From: CAZACQ01 sp964483725
GTDB taxonomy: Bacteria; Patescibacteriota; Gracilibacteria; Absconditabacterales; Absconditicoccaceae
Direction: 5' to 3'
NCBI GenBank assembly: GCA_964483725.1
Contig: CAZACQ010000007.1
Span: forward strand, 1 to 42,274
DNA: 42,274 bases
Part shown: positions 1-9,855 of the stretch, piece by piece
Layout: each line of letters opens with the position of its first letter
Position numbering within the stretch: position 1 is the stretch's first letter
The notes under the pieces: model-generated
Seen by the model: only the letters and a program-made list of their open reading frames with translations
Databases searched by the model: none
Told to the model about the DNA's origin: nothing
Program-made: the position numbers and the translations under genes

Positions 1-27
1 TAAATAAAATTCTATTGAAAATTTAGC

Positions 28-33
28 TATAAT
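28..33 (+). promoter_or_regulatory. Possible -10 box for tig
   Basis: A TATAAT hexamer lies about 50 bases before the trigger factor start codon. No convincing -35 box sits at the expected distance, so this rests on the -10 hexamer only. Confidence 0.3.
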
Positions 34-82
34 CTTTATGATTATTTACATATATTTATATAACTAATACAAATACAAATTT

Positions 83-1417
83 ATGAAGTACGAACTTAAT
101 AAAGGAAATAATTCAAATTACGAAATTACTATTATTGAAAATAAAGATGACTTGATAAACTATAAAGAGTCAGTTCTGAAAAAAATGGCTAAAGATGTTG
201 AAGTACCTTGATTTAGAAAATGACAGGCACCAGCTAGTATGGTGGAACAAAAAATAGATCCATCATACTTACAAATGTGAATATATGAGGAAGTTGTTCA
301 TCAAGGTTTACATAAGATATTAGATGAAAACAAAGATATTAAATTTATTGGTCAAATATATGATGTAAATGAAGCATCAACAGATGATGAATTTAGAATA
401 AAATTTAAATTAGATGTTTATCCTCAAGTAGAAGAAAAAAATAAAAACTGGGATTCTGTTAAGCTTGAACCAGTAAAAGATAAAGTTACAAAAAAAGAAA
501 TTGATCAAACAATAGATAATCTTAAAAGACAATATGCAAAATATGAAGATGTAGAGAAATCTACAAAACAAACTGTTTCAAAAGTTAAGTTCGATTTCCT
601 AGATGAAGATTGAAATGTGCTAGATAGTGGTTCTGCATTTGTTTGAAAGGAAGATATCCAAGAGCATCCAATTTTAGCTGATCTTTTTGTATGAAAGAAA
701 AAGTGAGAAAAGTTTGAAGTTGATTATGATCATGAAAATTTTCCTCATATTTTACACTATCATAAAGATGAAAAAACACCTTCAAAATTATCTTGTGAAT
801 TGGTGGAAGTTAAGAAAGTGGTTTTACCAAGTTTGGATCAAGATTCAATAAATGAGCTTTTTCATTGAGAAGTTAAGGATTATGATGATTTAGTTAGTAG
901 AATTACTGAAACTATACAGCAACAAAAATCTGACAAAGCATTAGTTGATAGTATTGAAAAATATATAAGTGATATTCAAGAATCTTTAAGTGTTTCTATA
1001 CCAAAGACACTTATAGATGAAGAAGAAAAATCAAGAATGAAAGCATTAGAGGAAAGATTTTGATGACCAGAATGATTGAAAAATTATTTTGATAAGATAT
1101 CAAAAGAAGAAGCTGATAAAATGAGGGAAGATATAAGATCTGCGGCATCTTCTTCTTTGACTAAGTTCTTTATTCTTAGACATATTACAGAAAACTTAGG
1201 TATAGATAAAGATATTGATTGGAATACTCCTTTAGATGCAGAAAGAAAAGTATATGATAAATTAGTTTGAAGCTCTTCTTCAAATTCTAAGAAATCAACT
1301 AGTACAAAATCAAAATCTACAAGTACTAAGTCAAAGTCTACATCTACTAAATCAAGTTCTACAAGTACTAAGTCAAAAAAAACTACAAAAAAATCTGATG
1401 AAAAAGAAGATAAATAA
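83..1417 (+). CDS. tig: Trigger factor (ribosome-associated chaperone, prolyl isomerase)
   Basis: Reads as 444 aa with TGA as glycine, close to the usual 430-450 aa. The ribosome-binding loop signature VPGFRKGQAP lies near residues 44-53, and both of its glycines are TGA codons. The N-terminal ribosome-binding domain, central FKBP-like region and helical C-terminal chaperone region follow in the usual order. It should bind nascent chains at the ribosome exit tunnel. The last 50 residues are an odd low-complexity tail of Ser, Thr and Lys containing four 7-residue repeats, absent from typical trigger factors. The start ATG has no Shine-Dalgarno before it. A nucleoid-associated protein gene follows 32 bases downstream, probably in the same transcript, ending at a shared terminator. 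Confidence 0.95.
1298..1381 (+). repeat. Four tandem 21-bp units coding the trigger factor tail
   Basis: Four in-frame copies of a 21-base unit encode TSTKSKS-like heptads (TSTKSKS, TSTKSKS, TSTKSSS, TSTKSKK). Synonymous differences between units show the repeat is not brand new. The result is a positively charged, probably disordered C-terminal tail. Confidence 0.8.
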
Positions 1418-1449
1418 TTTGAATGAAATTTATTCTATAATATAATAAA

Positions 1450-1803
1450 ATGTTCTGAAACTTATGAGATATGACTCAAATGTATCAAAAGTATAAAAAG
1501 TTACAAGAAAGTATGAAAAATACTGTAATAAGAGCTAGAGAAGATTGAGTTCTTATAGATATTACTGCTGAAATGAAAATTAAAGATGTAAAAATTGAGG
1601 ATGAGGCATTGCTAGATCCTTCTAGAAAAGAAGATATGGAAAATGCTATACAAGCTGCTATTGAAAAAGGTCAAACAAAAGCTCAAGAAGTAGCTATGGA
1701 AAAAACAAAAGAAATATTAGGTTTCGATCCTAATGATCTAGCTTGAATGATGTGATGATGATGAGCTGGATGATGAATGCCAAATATACCTTGATTGAAG
1801 TAA
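1450..1803 (+). CDS. ybaB: YbaB/EbfC family nucleoid-associated protein
   Basis: Reads as 117 aa, normal for YbaB/EbfC. The protein starts MFGNLGDMTQMYQKYKKLQE, the Met/Gln-rich helical N-terminus of the family, then the central strand region (DGVLIDITAEMKIKDVKIED) and a helix ending in a glycine/methionine-rich tail. That tail contains runs of consecutive TGA codons (GMMGGGGAGGGMP), which make sense only if TGA is glycine. The family binds DNA as a dimer and is often found beside recombination or replication genes; here it follows tig. It is the last gene before a bidirectional terminator. Confidence 0.93.
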
Positions 1804-1806
1804 AAT

Positions 1807-1834
1807 AAAAAACAGACATTTGTCTGTTTTTTAT
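1807..1834 (+). terminator. Bidirectional terminator between ybaB and der
   Basis: ACAGACA and TGTCTGT form a stem around a very short centre, with an A-run on the left and a T-run on the right. It can stop transcription from both sides. The T-run overlaps the der stop codon. Confidence 0.8.
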
Positions 1835-3138
1835 TTTTCTTTAAATTCTATCTTTATAGGACATCATACAAATCAAAAGTTTCTTCTAATTACATTACTT
1901 AACCATTTTTTGAATGCAAAGTTTGCTTTTTCTTCATTGTTTATGAATACTAAAAATTTTGCAGGAGCAGTTCAAGTTTGAGTTGCATAATAAAATTTAC
2001 AAATTTTGTTTTTTGGAAATCTTGGAGGACTTTCAAGCCATGCTTTATTCAAAGCTTTGTTTAATTCTGAAGTTCATATTTCTTTATAAAACTCTTTGTG
2101 TATTTGTTTAGCAAAATCTAATAATTTATTTAAATTGAATCATGATTTAGCTGATATTTCAACAATAGGTATATGTTTCCCAAAAGATAGTAAAGCTATT
2201 ATTTGCTCTGATTTAAGCTTGAGTGTTTTTTTATCTAATAAGTCACTCTTATTAAGTGCAATAATTATAGGAACATTTAGTTTTTCTATTTGTGATATTA
2301 TTGTTTTGTCCGTGTGAGTTAATCATACACTTACATCTATTAATATTATTGATATTGGTTTTTTGTATTTTATTAATTCAGTTGTTTTGCTTAATGCTAT
2401 TTTTTCTAATCAATGAATCTTACCTTTTTTTCTTATTCATGCAGTGTCATATAATGTATATTCTTCTCATTTGTAGTTTATTTTGCTGATTATATAGTCT
2501 AGTGTAGTTCATTCGCTATCTTGTACAAGAGAGATTTCATCTTGTGAAAATTTATTTAACAATGTAGATTTTCAGCTATTGGGTCTTCATATTAAACTTA
2601 TTCAAACACTAGTATCTACTTTTTCTTCATAAGCTATAAAATTATTTTCATCTATATAATCACTAATATATTCATTTAATTCATCTAATCATTCTATATT
2701 TTTTGCACTTGTTGCAATTATCTCATTAAATCATAATGAGTAATAATCTGAAATGTAGTTTATCAAATTTGGTTTATTTACTTTTCAATCTAGTTTATTT
2801 GCTATTAGTACAGTATCTTTTAATTTTCAATTTTTTATTATACTATCTCTAATTATCTCGTCTTGGTTTGTAAATCAATTTTTTCAGTCTATTATGAATA
2901 ATATTAAATCAGATTTCTTTATTATTTCTTCTATATGTTCCATTTCTTCAGAAAAATCTTCCAAACCTGGACTATCATATAGTTTGGTAGGGAAGTCCTC
3001 TTTTGGGTAATATATCTCAGATATTATTTGTCTAGTTGTTCATGCTATATCAGTTATTATAGCTCTATGCATTCATATTAATTTATTAAAAATAGAGCTT
3101 TTACCAACATTTGTTTTTCATACTAATCATATTTTCAT
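1831..3138 (-). CDS. der: Ribosome-assembly GTPase Der (EngA), two G domains
   Basis: Reads as 435 aa, the usual length for Der. The N-terminus MKIGLVGKTNVGKSSIFNKL is the first P-loop, with its leading glycine as TGA. A second P-loop, GRPNSGKSTLLN, and its NKSD guanine-specificity motif define the second G domain. The C-terminus NFGFVGCPIKIEF matches the family's KH-like domain end. Der binds the 50S subunit and is needed for its maturation. It sits 30 bases downstream of a MurF-like gene on the same strand and converges on ybaB with a shared terminator. No Shine-Dalgarno precedes the ATG. Confidence 0.95.
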
Positions 3139-3168
3139 ATTTTTTATTTTCTTATTTTCTTAAATTAA

Positions 3169-3819
3169 TTATTTTATTTTAACTCAATTTTTAAGTTTTG
3201 ATTTAATATTATTTATTTTTTCACTTTCGTTTACTATTATTCATATTCATTTATTTTTTTCTTTTATGATTTCATCAATATTTTCAAAACTTATTGTTTC
3301 ACTTATGTTTTCTTTATTTGATCAAGAAATATTGTTTAAATATGATGCCATTTGGTAAAATTCATTCTCAATAATATCATTTTTTCTGTAATCATCACTA
3401 AATACATTATCTATATCTGTAAATACAATCATTTTAGGTTTAAGATTTTTTAGGAATGCATCTGATTCTCATTCTTTGTCAATTCATCATTGTAATACAA
3501 TATATTCAGGAAAACTTATTAAATTTTTAAAAAACTTTATCCAAGATTTTATATATACAATAAATCGAGCTAATTTTGCATTATAAATTGTATTTAAATT
3601 CATAAAATCCAATAATACACCAAAATATGTATTGTATGGCTTGTATTTTTCCCTTGTGTTAAGTCATTTTGAAATTAAATGATCTTTAATTTTTTCTCTT
3701 ATTATAGATTTATTACTTACTCATACAACTAATATTATATATGGATTTTTTATTTTGATTATTATTTTCACCAAAATTTTTAGATGTATATACATTAATT
3801 TCTTGAAAAAGTTTTTCAT
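3169..3819 (-). CDS. MurF-like protein with degenerate ATP-binding loop
   Basis: Reads as 216 aa, about half of a normal Mur ligase. Residues 25-65 resemble the start of the MurF/Mur central domain: a hydrophobic strand, a loop, then NTYFGVLLDFMNLN where MurF has a motif like NFNNEIGVPLTIL. Further on, YIVLQGGIDKEGE matches the family's strand plus acidic motif, and KPKMIVFTDID matches the strand after it. The P-loop GKT/S is missing: the loop reads VVGVSNKSIIRE, so ATP binding as in real Mur ligases is doubtful. The C-terminal Mur domain is absent. It may be a relic or a repurposed scaffold. It runs into der on the same strand. Assignment is by motif resemblance only. Confidence 0.6.
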
Positions 3820-3908
3820 TTACTTACAATTAACTATATTAAATTTCATTATTTATAAGTATTTGCTTACAAATAGCAAGAAAATATATTTATATATTTA
3901 TTATTATA

Positions 3909-4241
3909 ATGAAAAAGTCTAAGTGATATTCTTGAGAAGATATAGCAAAAAATTATTATTTATCAAAATGATATTCACTACTTGCTCAAAATTATACTAT
4001 AAAATGATGAGAGATTGATTTGATATTTGAAACTGCAGAAAATTTAATTTTTGTAGAAGTTAAGGTTATAGATTATATAGATGATATATTTGATTATATT
4101 ACCAAAAAAAAGTTGAAATTTTTATCAAAAACTATAATATCCTATTTGAGTGCAAATCCAAGTTTTAAAGATTACAGTTTGGATGTTGTATTTATTAAGA
4201 ATTCAGATATATTTGAAGTATATGAAAATGTATCAATATAA
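3909..4241 (+). CDS. YraN/UPF0102 family endonuclease-like protein
   Basis: Reads as 110 aa, typical for UPF0102. The motif GGEIDLIFETAENLIFVEVKV (residues 37-57) is the family's restriction-nuclease-like core, with GEIDLI, then E-V-K supplying candidate metal ligands. The N-terminus carries the family's GEDIAKNYYLSKGY helix. The family is thought to act on DNA, but the cellular role is not settled. It is the first gene of a + strand set and ends 24 bases before the CtpA gene. Confidence 0.88.
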
Positions 4242-4265
4242 TTATTTAAAAAATTAAAAAAAATA

Positions 4266-5561
4266 ATGTGAAAAGTTAAAAATGTATTTGTTTTTGCTTT
4301 ATGAATTATGTTTTGATGACTAATATCCTCATTATTTATATATTCTTATTATAATGATATTTTGAATCAAAACGAAAATGTAAAAGTAGAAACTACTAGC
4401 ATGCTTGAAAATATTAAAAATAAACTTTCTAATGTTAGTACACAGTCTTGAGAACAAGACTATTCTAGTAATAATGATTATGAAAAATTTGATCAAATAT
4501 GGGATATATTAAAAGAACAATATTATTATGAAGAAGATTTGGATTATGATGATATGTTTGAATCAGCTTTAAAAGCTTTTGTAGAGTCAACTTGAGATCC
4601 TTATAATGTTTATTTGAGTACTGATGAAAATGAGTCTTTTCAAGAGTGATTAGAAGGTCAACAAGATTTTGAGTGAATTGGTGCAGTAGTTGGTAAAAGA
4701 CAGGATTGAGTGATTATAGAAGAGCTTATTCAATGAGCTCCTGCATTTGAAGCTTGACTTATACCTATGGATATAATAGTTCAAATTAATTGAACATGAA
4801 CTCAAGATTTGTCATTACAAGAAGCAGTTGATAAAATTCGTTGACCACAATGAACTACTGTAGACTTGAGAATTCAAAGAAATGTAGATTGAGAGACAGA
4901 ATTTTTGGATGTTGAAGTAATTAGAGATGAAGTAAATGTACCTTCTGTAAGGTGAGAGATAAAAGAGGAGGATGATAACAATATATGATATATTAAAATA
5001 TCCATATTTTGAGATGATACTCAAAGAGCTTTACAAGATCTTATTGATTGATTTGATTCTGATGAAATGGATTGAGTTATATTAGATCTAAGGTGAAATT
5101 GATGATGATTTTTACCAATGGCTGTAAGTATTGCATCTTACTTTATCCCTGAATGAATGGATGTGGTAAGTACAAACTATAGAACTTATCCATCAGAAGA
5201 TTATGAATCTGAATGAAATGGATTTTTAGAAGATTTACCTCTTGTAGTATTAGTAGATGAAATATCTGCATCAGCATCAGAAATTATAGCAGCAGCATTG
5301 AGAGAGCAAGTATGAGCAAAAATTGTATGAAAGAAAACTTTTGGTAAATGATCTATACAAACATTATATGATTTTGATGATTGATCATCTCTTAAATATA
5401 CTATTTGAGCATGGTATCCACCAAGTTGATATAGTGTTGATAGAGAATGATTAAAACCAGATTATGAAGTAGATTTTGATATAGAACACTATGAAGAATC
5501 TAATGTTGACTTACAAATAGAAAAGGCAAAAGAAGTTTTGATAGATATAATTAATGAATAA
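4266..5561 (+). CDS. ctpA: C-terminal processing serine protease, S41/CtpA family
   Basis: Reads as 431 aa. One N-terminal membrane segment (about residues 5-28) anchors it with the protease outside. A PDZ domain spans roughly residues 135-220 (GIGAVVGKRQDGVIIEEL, then IVQINGT). The catalytic core has LVDEISASASEII, where Ser336 (second Ser of SASAS) is the likely nucleophile, and GKKTFGKGSIQ, where Lys361 is the base; the 25-residue spacing matches known members. The substrate-shaping motif GVILDLRGNGGG precedes it. These proteases trim C-termini of secreted or envelope proteins. It sits in a run with short gaps: YraN-like protein before, zinc ribbon protein after. Confidence 0.95.
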
Positions 5562-5582
5562 TTTGAATTTTTAAGTTTTAAT

Positions 5583-5864
5583 ATGTCAAAGAAAAATTTA
5601 ACTAAGTACAAAATTTTGACAGTGTTTTGTAAATGTTGACAGAAGTTAGTTAAATACAAAAAATGATGAAAGTGAAGGCTAATTAAAATACATAAGGATA
5701 GGATATCTGAAGATTATTCATGAGTATTTATAAATGATTATTCTTGAGAAAATTCAGATATCTATTGTCCTAATTGTTCTTCTAGATTAGCTACTGTCAA
5801 ATGTATTTGATGAAAATATGTAAATAAACTAAATCAGTGATCTATTTGAAATATAAAAAAATAA
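5583..5864 (+). CDS. Small zinc-ribbon-like protein
   Basis: Reads as 93 aa. Two cysteine pairs are visible: FCKCGQK near residue 15 and YCPNCSS near residue 63, a spacing that fits one four-Cys zinc site. The middle is basic (KYKKGGKGRLIKIHKDRI). This could be a nucleic-acid or protein interaction module. No specific family is recognised. It lies 21 bases after ctpA and 19 bases before the Trm11-like gene, so it probably shares their transcript. Confidence 0.75.
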
Positions 5865-5883
5865 TTTAACTTTAAAAATTGTA

Positions 5884-6906
5884 ATGTACTTTGTAGTATT
5901 GTGAAAAAATATTGAGTTTTCCTTGTTAGAAATTGAGGATTTGAATATCTACAACAAAGAAAAGTCTTGAGATATCTTATTTTTTGATACAGATTATCCA
6001 GATTTATTGTCAGATTTAGCTTGAGTTGTAAAATTTTGAAGAGTTATTGAAAAATCTGAAATAATAAATTACACTAAGTGAAAACTTGTTTGAACAAATG
6101 ATAATGATTTTGCAAAGGAATTGAAAAAATTATATTCAATAAAAAGATTTAAGATTGTAGACATCTGAAAATCAGATTTGGAGATTAAAAATAAATGATT
6201 AGAGATTATAAAATATAAAGATAAGTATCTGCTTGTTGAATGATATCAAAATGTAGATGTTTATTCATATATTGATTTTGATAAGCAAGTTTCATGAATG
6301 CAAGTTTGAATGATGCCTAGTAAATTAGCTCATATTATGATTAATATATGAAAAAATAATACTAATTATAAAGATAATAATCTAACAATATATGATCCTT
6401 TTGTTGGTTTTTGAACTACTTGATTCTTAGCAAACTTTCTATGATATAATTTTATTGGAAGTGATATAAATGTTACATCTGCAAAACAAAATCTAAATTG
6501 GTGGAAGTCTACAAATTATTATAATTCTAATTCTATGTTTACTTTATTCAAACATGATGTGAAAAATCCTTTTAATAAAAATTTTTTGAAAAAAGTTGAT
6601 TTGATTGTGACTGAATGATGGCTATGACCTGTTATAAACAGAAGGGCAAGTGAAAATGAATTATCTAATAATCAAAAAACTATAAGTAATTTATATATAC
6701 AATTTTTGTCTAATGTTTTAGATTTTTGGTCTGAAATAAATTTAGTAATAACGCTTCCATATTATATTTGATACAGTAAAAATATTTTAGAATCAGAAAT
6801 ATCAAATTTTTTATTCTTGAAATGAATTAATTTTAAATTTCTTGATACTGTTTATCATAGAAAAAATCAATTAGTTTGAAGAAAAGTATTAGTTTTAAAA
6901 AAATAA
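5884..6906 (+). CDS. Trm11-like tRNA guanosine methyltransferase
   Basis: Reads as 340 aa. The SAM-binding motif DPFVGFGTTGFLANFLGYNF lies near residues 172-191, followed by the acidic GSDIN motif. Motif IV reads TEGWLGP near residue 243, close to the TEPxLGP form seen in Trm11-type enzymes rather than the common DPPY. The N-terminal half may hold a reduced THUMP-like domain but is poorly conserved. Trm11 relatives methylate N2 of guanosine in tRNA; exact position here is unknown. Its stop overlaps the T-tract region of the minus-strand RNA terminator downstream. Confidence 0.75.
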
Positions 6907-6939
6907 AAGAAAAACCGGCAAAGGAAATTCCTACCGGTT
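6905..6939 (-). terminator. Rho-independent terminator of the minus-strand RNA
   Basis: On the minus strand AACCGG pairs with CCGGTT, with an inner AGG/CCT extension, and is followed at once by a long T-rich tract. On the plus strand nothing T-rich follows the hairpin, so it points to minus-strand transcription. Confidence 0.75.
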
Positions 6940-7149
6940 ATCAGTTTTGTGAGGATAAGCGGCAGGGATTTATATATCCCTATTTAAATACACAAGATAC
7001 TGTATATTTAGATAGAAATCCGTTTATCACTCGTTTTTTGTGCTTGCAGAGCTGGGGTCAGTCTACTAAGCTTAGGGAAATGCCCTAGTATTTACAAAAA
7101 CCGTCTAGCAGGTACCTGGTGGAGTGCCATGCTCTTTCAGTTTTTGATT
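6905..7149 (-). ncRNA. Unidentified structured RNA, about 240 nt
   Basis: This stretch is richer in G+C than its surroundings and holds many self-complementary pieces. A 12-bp helix pairs 6951-6962 with 7020-7032 (one bulged A) and closes a junction holding a perfect AGGGAT/ATCCCT hairpin (6964-6981) and a weaker AAATA-containing hairpin. Another domain pairs 7048-7052 with 7131-7135 and contains a CTTAGGG/CCCTAG hairpin (7071-7088). A consensus-like promoter lies just upstream and a strong terminator at the end, both on the minus strand. It lacks the tRNA-like end of tmRNA, the GGAAGCAGC-type loop of SRP RNA, RNase P core motifs, and the single long hairpin of 6S RNA. The class is not recognised. 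Confidence 0.7.
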
Positions 7150-7155
7150 ATATAT

Positions 7156-7183
7156 ATTATAAACAATCAAATTCATTTTTCAA
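7156..7183 (-). promoter_or_regulatory. Sigma-70 type promoter for the minus-strand RNA
   Basis: On the minus strand TTGAAA (7178-7183) and TATAAT (7156-7161) are 16 bases apart. Transcription would begin near 7149, at the edge of the structured region. Confidence 0.7.
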
Positions 7184-7222
7184 AAAAGAAAAACTATTTT
7201 GAATATTTATATATTTAAAATA

Positions 7223-7255
7223 TTGACATATATATTTAGATGTTTTTTGTATAAT
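7223..7255 (+). promoter_or_regulatory. Possible promoter for the ferritin-like gene
   Basis: TTGACA at 7223-7228 and TATAAT at 7250-7255 are both perfect hexamers but 21 bases apart, which is too far for a standard pair. TATAAT may be the true -10 with a different -35. It would give a leader of about 100 bases, in which no other gene is seen. Confidence 0.4.
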
Positions 7256-7363
7256 TAATACTGATCACTTTTAGTTATCTTTTATATTTATTTTTTTATT
7301 TTTAATTGAAAAATTTGCTAAATTGTTTAATTTAATATTGTTTTATATTTTAAAAAATAAATT

Positions 7364-7660
7364 ATGTTACATGAAGATAGGAATTTGTTGTCAAATAAAG
7401 TACAAGATATGAAAAGAGCAATTGATTCACTAAGAGAGGAGTTGGAAGCGGTTGATTGGTATAATCAAAGAGCAGAAGCATGTGAAAATCCAGAACTAAA
7501 GAAAATATTAGAGCATAATGCTCATGAAGAAAAAGAACACTGTGCTATGTTGATTGAATGGCTTAGAAAAAATGATGAATGATTTCATAATGAACTATCT
7601 GAGTACTTATTTAAAGATAATGATATTACTGATCATGAAAATGATGTTATGTGAAGATAA
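7364..7660 (+). CDS. Encapsulated-ferritin-like iron-binding protein (EncFtn family)
   Basis: Reads as 98 aa; one TGA glycine lies near the C-terminus. The core EELEAVDWYNQR ... EKEHCAMLIEWLRKND closely follows EncFtn, the small two-helix ferritin that forms ring-shaped assemblies inside encapsulin shells. By recall of the Rhodospirillum protein, its metal ligands map to Glu26, Glu56 and His59, and the conserved Trp to Trp32; all are present. EncFtn oxidises Fe(II). The C-terminus (ITDHENDVMGR) lacks an obvious encapsulin-targeting peptide, and no encapsulin gene is in the window. It has its own terminator and seems to be a single-gene unit. Confidence 0.85.
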
Positions 7661-7663
7661 TTT

Positions 7664-7690
7664 AATGCAGCTTAATAAGCTGCATTTTTT
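7664..7690 (+). terminator. Terminator after the ferritin-like gene
   Basis: TGCAGCTT and AAGCTGCA form a perfect 8-bp stem with a 3-base loop, followed by a run of T. Confidence 0.9.
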
Positions 7691-7768
7691 AAATTTCAGT
7701 TGAAAAAACACATCAATTATTTAATCTATTGTATGTTTAATTTATGACTAATCAAAAAACAATAAACT

Positions 7769-9832
7769 ATGCAAGAACCAAATTATATCCAAATAATATC
7801 TGAAAACTTATGAATACAACAATGGCAAGTAGAAATTGTTTTAAATCTCATTTCTCAGTGAGCTACTGTACCTTTTATATCTCGTTATAGAAAGGAACAG
7901 ACTTGAAATTTGGATGAAAACCAAATAAGAGAAATAATAGAAATCCAAAAAAAGGAAGAAAATTTATACAAAGCAAAACAAACAGCTATTTCTGGAATTG
8001 ATGAGCAATGAAAATTAACTCCAGAATTAGAATCTAGTATAATAAACTGTAAAACACTAAAAGAAGTAGAGGAGATATACAAACCATACAAATCAAAGAA
8101 AAAAACAAAAGCTATGATAGCTATTGAAAAATGATTTCAACCAGTAGCAGATAGTATAAAAAATAATGATTTGATAATTCCAGAAAAACTTCTAGAAGAC
8201 TATACACAAGAAGAAATCTTGTTGTGAGCTTATCAAATAATTTGAGCTGAAATTTCTGCTAATACTGATATTAGGCATTTTTTGTTGGATGAACTCAAAA
8301 AACATTGATTAATTAAATCAAGTAAAAAAACTGAAAAATCTTTGGAAAAACTAAATGACAAAGATAAAAAACAAATTCCAAAATTTGAAATATATTTTGA
8401 CTTTGAAATAAAAATATCAAAAATTAAGGCATACCAAATACTAGCTTTAAATAGATGAGAAAATTTATGAATTTTGAATGTAAAAGTTCCCAAAGACGAA
8501 ATGATAATAGATAAAACTTTTTCTTATTATCTTGATCTTTTATGAATTAGAACTGAGCCAATACAAGACTTGAAAGAGTGATTCAAAATTTGAATAGATG
8601 CACTTTATTCATCTGTAGAAAATCAAATTAGATCTGAGTTAAACGAACTAGCCCAAGATGAGTCTATTAATACTTTTCAAATAAATCTTTCATGATTATT
8701 GATGACAAAGCCTCAATACTGACAAAGAATTCTAGCAATAGATCCTGGTTTTAGAGCGGGTTGTAAAATTGCTATTATAGATGAGCTTTGAGATGCATTA
8801 GCTTTTGATAAAATTTTTATTAATGATGAAATTTGAGCAAAATCCAAGATTCAAGACTTAGTAAAAGAATATAATATAGATGTTTTGGTGATTGGTAATT
8901 GAACCTGAACTGATGATGTGCAAAATTTAGTTTGAGAAATTTTTGATTGAGATATTTATATAGTAAATGAATCTGGAGCTTCTGTTTATTCTGCTTCCAA
9001 AGTAGCTCAAGAAGAATTTCCTGATCTTGATGATTTGGATAGAGGGACTGTTTCTATTGCAAGAAGATATGTAGATCCATTGTCAGAGTTGGTAAAAATT
9101 CCTGTATGAAGTATATGAGTATGACTTTATCAACATGATATGCCAGCCAAAAAATTGGAAGAAAAATTAGGTTATGTAGTAGAGGATAGTGTAAATAAGG
9201 TTTGAATTAATGTAAATACTGCAAGTGTGTATTTATTAAATCACATTTCTTGAATAGACAAAAGACAAGCTAAAAAAATATACAATAATAAGCCTTACAA
9301 AAGTAGGCAAGATTTGCAAAAAGTCTTATCAGAAAAAAGCTATGAACAAGCAATTTGATTTCTAAGAGTGCCAGAAAGTGAAGAAAAACTTGATCAAACT
9401 GATATTCATCCTCAACAATATGATTTAGCAAAGTATATTATTTCTAATAATCTAACAAAACTTGATGATAAAATGAAAGAATTATATCCTGATGCTAATC
9501 AGTGAACAGTAGATTTTATTATTCAATCCTACAAAAATATTGCAAAAGATCCTAGGGAAAACTTTGCACATAGTAAAGCAAAAAAGCCTGTATCTATAAA
9601 CGATTTAAAAGAATGAGATGAGCTTGAATGAGTAGTTAGGAATGTAGTTGCTTTTGGTGCTTTTGTTGATATAGGTTTGAAAAATGATTGACTTGTACAT
9701 ATTTCACAACTTGCAAATGAATTCGTATCCAATCCTATGGATATTGTAAAAGTAGGGGATATAGTTAAAGTTAAGATTATTTGAGTTGATTTAGAAACTT
9801 GAAAAACTCAATTGAGTATGAAGTGAGTTTAA
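7769..9832 (+). CDS. tex: Tex-like transcription accessory protein with S1 domain
   Basis: Reads as 687 aa, somewhat shorter than the 720-780 aa of most Tex proteins. The N-terminal helix-turn-helix region (GATVPFISRYRKEQTGNLDE) is typical. The YqgF/RuvX-like fold contains LAIDPGFRAGCKIAIID and NESGASVYSASKVAQEEFPD. The helix-hairpin-helix region reads VNTASVYLLNHISGIDKRQA. The C-terminal S1 domain (EGVVRNVVAFGAFVDIGLKN ... QLSMKG) binds RNA. Tex affects transcription and is widely conserved. The ATG used here at the start of the Tex homology is 108 bases after the ferritin gene's stop, beyond its terminator. Confidence 0.95.
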
Positions 9833-9855
9833 TTTTATATTTCTATAATAATATT

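Noticed and set aside
6876..7088. A plus-strand open frame overlapping the end of the Trm11-like gene
   Set aside because: It covers the structured RNA segment, has no protein-like pattern and no recognisable start signal.
6905..7149. tmRNA, SRP RNA or 6S RNA as identity of the minus-strand RNA
   Set aside because: No tRNA-like ends with a T-loop and CCA, no GGAAGCAGC-like SRP loop, and a branched fold rather than one long hairpin.
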